From: Epiperipatus broadwayi
Lineage: Eukaryota > Onychophora > Udeonychophora > Euonychophora > Peripatidae
Length of the DNA: 64,000 nt
NCBI GenBank assembly: GCA_028023455.1
Contig: JAQFVV010000449.1
Span: 254,001-318,000 of the forward strand
Reading direction: 5' to 3'
Part shown: one piece after another, positions 59,332-64,000 of the stretch
Layout of the letters: the number at the start of each line of letters is the position of its first letter
Position numbering within the stretch: the first letter of the stretch is position 1
Position numbers and translations under genes: made by a program
The notes under the pieces: model-generated
Database searches by the model: none
Told to the model about the DNA's origin: nothing
The model's input: only the letters and a program-made list of their open reading frames with translations

Positions 59332-59568
59332 GAGGCTATACTCCATACAGTAGCGCCACTAGTGCATGTCAGAGTAATCAATGGATGCAAGAAGGTTTGT
59401 GCATAAAATCCTTATCTAGTGCCTACTCATCCTATATCCCACCTTGAAACTAGTCTGGGATATTGGATGAGTAGACACTAGATAGGGATTTTATGCACAA
59501 ACCTTCTTGCATCCATTGATTACTTTCGCTTGCACTGGTGGCGCTACTGTATGGAGAATTTAGTCTTT
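59332..59568. mobile_element. Family A palindrome whose symmetry starts at the hammerhead cut site
   Basis: Arms of about 110 bp: AGGCTATACTCCATACAGTA on the left against TACTGTATGGAGAATTTAGT on the right, with GTGCATAAAATCC and the rest paired. The inner ends are TGGGATAT on both strands, beginning at 59441 (- strand) and 59456 (+ strand). The 14-nt spacer CCTTGAAACTAGTC is the 3' half of a hammerhead ending at C17. Confidence 0.85.
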
Positions 59569-60235
59569 GTAAAATTATGTATTCATTAGAACAATTCGAA
59601 TATATATATATGTAATACTTTGATACTCTATCATTATTAGTACCATGAAAAACACTACATCATAACAAATTAAATAGAGCGAGTGTACTTTCAATGCATA
59701 AATGTTATAATCATAGTTGTCAATAAGTTTGTAGTTTATCATTAACGAGTTAAGAAACCTATTTTTTGTTAAATTTGTAATGCTATTTGCTTTTTGATTC
59801 ATTGTGTATTCATTTTATGCAATAAACCAAGCCTCTTTGCTTTTTCATTTTCTGTCATTCTTTTTTTCATACATTATTTTAACAATGCCAGGATCAAAGC
59901 TATGTCCATAATTCTTTTCTTGGCATAAAAGACTGATATATCTGTTAAATCAGTTGTAGCTTTCTTGTACATTAATGCACACCGTGGGTCATCCTTATCC
60001 TTAAGTTTGTCTTTATTTCATCATAGTATGTGTAGGGGTAATTGCCAATATGATTCAAATTAACAAAAAATGAGTCCAATTTTCTTCTCCATTATAGTTT
60101 TTCATATATATATGTATAGAGTTTTTTTTAAATTTTAAACATAAATGTTCAGACATTTGTAAAGAAAAGGTAGATGTGTTATTTTACAAAGTGAAAAGAT
60201 CATGTGACTGGTTTTATTTCCAAGCTGCTTGCAGT
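59569..60235. other. CELF 3'-UTR intron, nothing recognised
   Basis: AT-rich; no gene or repeat assigned. Confidence 0.3.
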
Positions 60236-60690
60236 GCCATCTCTGAATCTATGCATATATTATGAAGTCTCATAATTTAGCTATTCACAGTAATTTCATA
60301 TCACAACATAAAATGTGATAATTTCATATCTTAATCCACAATGGAGCAATATGCTATATTATATTTTGTTTTGAATTAGACAAAACAGCTACAAAAACAT
60401 TTTGAAATAATTCAAATTGAGAATAGCAGTGAAGCAATGAGACACAAGAATGTTTTCAATTGTTTGTAAGATTTTGTGATGGCAGAGAAAACATTGAAAA
60501 TGATTTATAAAGATATAAAAAAGACACATTTCACAGTTGGAATTATAATCCAGCCATACCAGCATCTTAAAATTTTTGTGGTGAATAGATAAAACTATAT
60601 ATATAGCATATGCAATGATGTTTAGTGATGGTTGCAATTATTTTGGAGAAAACCAATCACTTTTATATTAGAACACATTACACACACACA
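60236..60690 (+). repeat. Dispersed repeat family F, copy 2
   Basis: Collinear with 30786-31262: GCCATCTCTGAATC, TTTAGCTATTCACA, GGAGCAATATGCTA, GACAAAACAGCTAC, GAAAACATTGAAAATGAT, TATAATCCAG and GAAAACCAATCAC. It ends at a CA/TA microsatellite near 60680. Confidence 0.55.
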
Positions 60691-61694
60691 TATATATATA
60701 TATATGATTGTTGATATTATTTAAGTGTTGACTGCTTTCATGTATATATATATTGAATCAAATATTTTCATGGATTGTTATAATGAATAGAAATGAGATT
60801 ATATCCATGTAAACAGAATTAACTTTCAGCTTTTGATGTTGCTAAAAAATTATCAATTACTACTAATTGACAATCCCATGGCTAAACAAGTTTTCTCATG
60901 ACTTACAACAGCTCTTTTGCTAGAGTTTTTAAAGATGTAATTAATATGGTAAAAAAGATTCTGTTGTTTCAACTATATGCTACTGAAGGGTATAATAATA
61001 TATAGAATTTTTTTTTGGCTGATGATTTTAATGATTAAGTAAAGAAATACTTGATATATTTTTTTTCTTTGAATTTGGTGAGAGGGTCCAGAATATTGCT
61101 TTCAGTAATCATTTAAAATATAAAACTTATTTTAAAATCTACTCTAATCAAAAAATATCAACTTCAACTTTCTATTATATATATAGTTTCTAGTTTGCAT
61201 TAAAAATTTATCTGTGAGCTTTCACTAACTATTTAATTAGTCTAGCAATTAAAAGAAATGTAAATTTACCACAGTTTTTCCATGTCTAATCAAACTAAAA
61301 TGCTACATACAAAATAATCTTAAACATTGACACATAATATTACAAAAAAAATCACTTCCTAATGCATTTTTGTAATAGTATATTTAATTTATGATTATTT
61401 TGACTGGCGGAACAGTCTTCATCAGATTAAAAAATGATTTTATTACTTTTTAGCTTTTAAAATACAAATATCTTAAAATACAAATATAACTTCATTTAAT
61501 ACATATTTTCAAATTATACTTTTATCTCCATGAATCTTTCATCTTAGCTCAATGTTATAACAATCATCCATATATGCTTATATATATATCACTACTTATA
61601 AATATTTTAAATATATATGCACGTTTAACAGATTCCATCAATTAAAAATATTTAATGTCGGTACATCTACGTGCAAACATATAAATAAAAAAAA

Positions 61695-61964
61695 GGTACT
61701 TTGGGATTAGCACTGCTCCACCATGATGTAATCATCTGACCATAATTATTCTAACTTTGTGAATTATTCTAGCACTTTAGATTTTTATAATAACTGCAAC
61801 TATGGTATTCTGCCATCGCAAGCCCTCACCCCACTGGAGAAAGGTATGACATTCTACTGTCACAAACACAAGCAGAAAAATTATGAAAACCTAAAGTTTT
61901 TCGCAAAGTTAGAATAATTATGGCTGAATGATCACATCATGACAACGCTAATCCCAAAGTATCC
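61695..61964. mobile_element. MITE-like foldback, about 66-bp TIRs
   Basis: The left end GGTACTTTGGGATTAGCACT and right end (reverse complement GGATACTTTGGGATTAGCGT) match through ATGATGT(A/G)ATCAT and CCATAATTATTCTAACTTTG. Inner hairpin pairs (ACTTTAGATTTT/AAACCTAAAGT) extend the foldback. Poly-A lies on one side and AAAAAAATAT on the other. No coding content. Confidence 0.85.
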
Positions 61965-62089
61965 AAAAAAATATATGTAGTCACCTAAAAACACTTATGT
62001 TATAATATGTGCAGTCATTTAACATGTTATTGATAAATATTTTCACAATGATTTGAATGTAAATGGTAGAGAAATAATTGAGTAATTCT

Positions 62090-62408
62090 ATGTTATGATT
62101 AGAGAAAAGTATCCAACAGTGATGTTGCTAGGCAACCAACAATTAAAATTGCTAGCTCCAAGCCGATACATGTTAATAGTTTTGTCTGAATTTTTTCACG
62201 AGATAAAAAATGAATCCATTTATTTTCCTTACAGTTCAACTAAAACTTTGTACACTGGATAAAAGCAGATTCGTTAAGTAGATCCCTTTTTATTTCTTTG
62301 TTAAAGTTTATACAAACCTATTATATGTGATTCAGTTTGGATGAAGCAATTTAATTGTTGGTTGCCTGGCAACATTATTATTGGATATTTTTCTCTAATT
62401 ATTACATG
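62090..62408. mobile_element. MITE-like foldback, about 64-bp TIRs
   Basis: The left arm ATGATTAGAGAAAAGTATCC continues to GTTGCTAGGCAACCAACAAT; the right arm, reversed, is ATAATTAGAGAAAAATATCC to GTTGCCAGGCAACCAACAAT. GTTGC(T/C)AGGCAAC is itself a small palindrome near each end. It sits 126 bp from the preceding MITE and is a different family. Confidence 0.85.
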
Positions 62409-63071
62409 GATTTATCCAGGTATTTCTGTCATTTCATTAATGTTATACACATGAAACATATTAGTGTATTTACAGATGGCTAAATATGTTTTTGGTTTAC
62501 ATCTTTGCTCATGGATATAGATATTAAATATTTTCAGTTTCTAATTTATGGAATGTGTTAAATGTGCATATATTAAATATATGTACAAATGTACATTAAA
62601 TGAAGTTATATTTTTATGTAATAATACTTAATTGTGCTACAATTGTTTTTTTAAGAGCTGTAAATGATTTCTAGTCGTTGAAACTATTATTCTTTAAATA
62701 AAAGCATTGTGAAAAATGCATTAAGTGAAGAGTGTTTTTTGTTAAGAATTATTAGAAATGTTATAACAGTGGAAGAAGTTTTAGATATCTTGAGACATAT
62801 CTAATAATAAATGTATAGCTATTTACATATAAAATATGGATTTAGAATTACAGATGCCTCTATCTATATAACATTATACATTTTTCAAATAATTAAATCA
62901 AAACTGAAATAGTTATAGCATAAAATTGATTTTAAAATAACATCGAAGTACAGAATTATGGGATCAATTTTATAAAGTTAATCATAATAATAATTCTAAA
63001 ATATAACTAAGAATAATTAATAACAAACATAAAGTGAATATAAAAACATCAAATGGCAAAAGAATACTCAC
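62409..63071. other. CELF 3'-UTR intron beside the terminal coding exon
   Basis: AT-rich, with no gene or repeat recognised. It ends at the donor next to the coding exon (GTGAGT on the - strand). Confidence 0.4.
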
Positions 63072-63098
63072 CTGGTGGCAGATCACTAAAGCCCATTA
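63072..63098 (-). other. Start of CELF 3' UTR, ending at a splice donor
   Basis: After the TGA, 27 nt of untranslated exon end CCACCAG|GTGAGT, a near-consensus 5' splice site (GT at 63071-63070). The terminal coding exon therefore appears to be spliced again within the 3' UTR. The junction lies less than 50 nt from the stop, so it should not trigger nonsense-mediated decay. If the donor is skipped, the UTR would read on into the intron. Confidence 0.75.
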
Positions 63099-63226
63099 TC
63101 AATAGGGCCTATTAGCGTCTTTAGGACGTTTTAACTGAACTTTAAGGCGTTTCATTCCTATTTGAAAGCCATTCATGGCTTGGATGGCCGCTTGGGCACT
63201 CGCTGGATTGTCAAAACTTACAAAAC
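63099..63226 (-). CDS. CELF/Bruno-like RNA-binding protein, terminal coding exon (end of RRM3)
   Basis: Last coding exon of a CELF-family (CUGBP/Bruno-like) RNA-binding protein, a regulator of splicing, translation and mRNA decay that binds GU-rich RNA. The - strand translation is [20 protein letters not shown] followed by [20 protein letters not shown] and Y, then TGA at 63101-63099. This is the RNP1-distal half of the third RRM ([27 protein letters not shown]) and the short C-terminal tail typical of the family. The acceptor AG is at 63228-63227 after TATATTTT. The exon starts with the last two bases of a split Gly codon. Which paralogue it is cannot be decided from one exon. All other coding exons lie right of the window. 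Confidence 0.95.
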
Positions 63227-64000
63227 CTAAAATATAGACAAAATATAAAAATAAATACTTAATGAATTTAAACAAGATTATCTAATCAACTAATAAATTG
63301 GATTGTTTTGGTAAATTACAAATATATATCGTATACATGCTATATATGCATAATGTTACATTACTCAAAATTTGAAACCGGAATTTTAGTAAAATGGTAA
63401 AAAATGAAAAAATCTTTTTTTAACAAGAAAAACCTCAGAAACAGAAATGATTCTTTACCCACTTTTACTGAAGGTCATACCATGTTATTATTTGAAAAAG
63501 TGATACTTGTTACTACATATATGAAATTTTTTACTACGTTTAATAATCTCTAGAATAATAAATGATTAGTAACAATCCTTAATGTATTTCACTGAAGTGA
63601 TTAGTGTCAAAGTTATAAGTATGGAAAGTTTGACAATTGTTAATCTAATTATAAAAAAATGAATCACCACATATATAAAATTCCATGCAGCAACTTGTGC
63701 TGTACTGCTGTATACTACAGGGAATCTAAAGCTAATATCTACATGAGATTTGCACAGAATAAATACTTATATAGGCACACTAAAAACAATCTTAAATACA
63801 ATCTGTATTTTGGAACTACAAACAACAACACAGTCACATTTTTTAATTCACAGTCAGTAGATTTTGTGTGTGGAGCAGGATGATAGAAGAAAGGCATGGG
63901 TTATTGCCAACAATAAAAATATTAAAAAGATGAGTCCAGTTATCTAATAAGTGGAACACTTGAATAAAATGCATACATTATTGCCTGATTGTATAAATGG
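63227..64000. other. CELF intron upstream of the last coding exon
   Basis: AT-rich intron sequence. The acceptor (TATATTTTAG on the - strand) abuts the exon at 63227. I do not see the preceding RRM3 exon in the remaining 770 bp. Confidence 0.5.

Overview
The window is AT-rich animal nuclear DNA (roughly 70% A+T by eye): spliced genes with introns of 4-17 kb, GT-AG junctions, long homopolymers and (TA)n/(TG)n tracts, and heavily decayed non-LTR retrotransposons. The two recognisable proteins are bilaterian in character and the repeats look invertebrate. I cannot fix the phylum from sequence alone; a mollusc or a chelicerate would fit.

Layout. Only two protein-coding genes are supported, and they converge. 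On the + strand, 501-16522 holds the last four coding exons of a carnosine N-methyltransferase 1 (CARNMT1, N2227 family) gene, with a poly(A) signal at 16672; its 5' exons lie left of the window. On the - strand, 63072-63226 is the last coding exon of a CELF/Bruno-like RNA-binding protein (end of RRM3 and the C terminus); its other exons lie right of the window. This exon ends in a splice donor 27 nt after the stop codon. The best acceptor downstream is at 45772, so the gene appears to have a 17.3-kb intron inside its 3' UTR and a long last exon running towards about 41.5 kb. The 25 kb between the genes (16.7-41.5 kb) holds repeats only.

Repeats. The window is crowded with foldback elements (long inverted repeats), tandem duplications, tRNA-derived SINE relics and non-LTR reverse transcriptase relics (about 2.9, 17.9-18.4, 24.7, 33.8-35.2 and 39.3-41.2 kb). 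At 26.6-28.2 kb a terminal-inverted-repeat element has a head-to-head SINE pair inserted into one of its repeats.

Main observation. Several repeat families that look unrelated over most of their length share a segment that folds by eye as a type I hammerhead self-cleaving ribozyme: CTGANGA, stem II, GAAA, a six-base self-complementary stem III (ACTAGT or ACCGGT), the cleavage triplet GTC, and a two-part stem I. Four copies keep the core (about 4.56, 8.62, 25.54 and 58.85 kb); at least eight more are decayed. Two same-strand copies about 421 bp apart (8890-8945 and 9311-9366) bound a tandem unit, and the symmetry of a foldback at 59.3-59.6 kb starts exactly at the predicted cleavage position. 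This matches what is known of retrozymes and of hammerheads in Penelope-like elements. One core-intact copy lies in the sense orientation inside the CELF 3'-UTR intron, and two core-mutated copies lie in sense inside a CARNMT1 intron. Activity and family assignment are inference.
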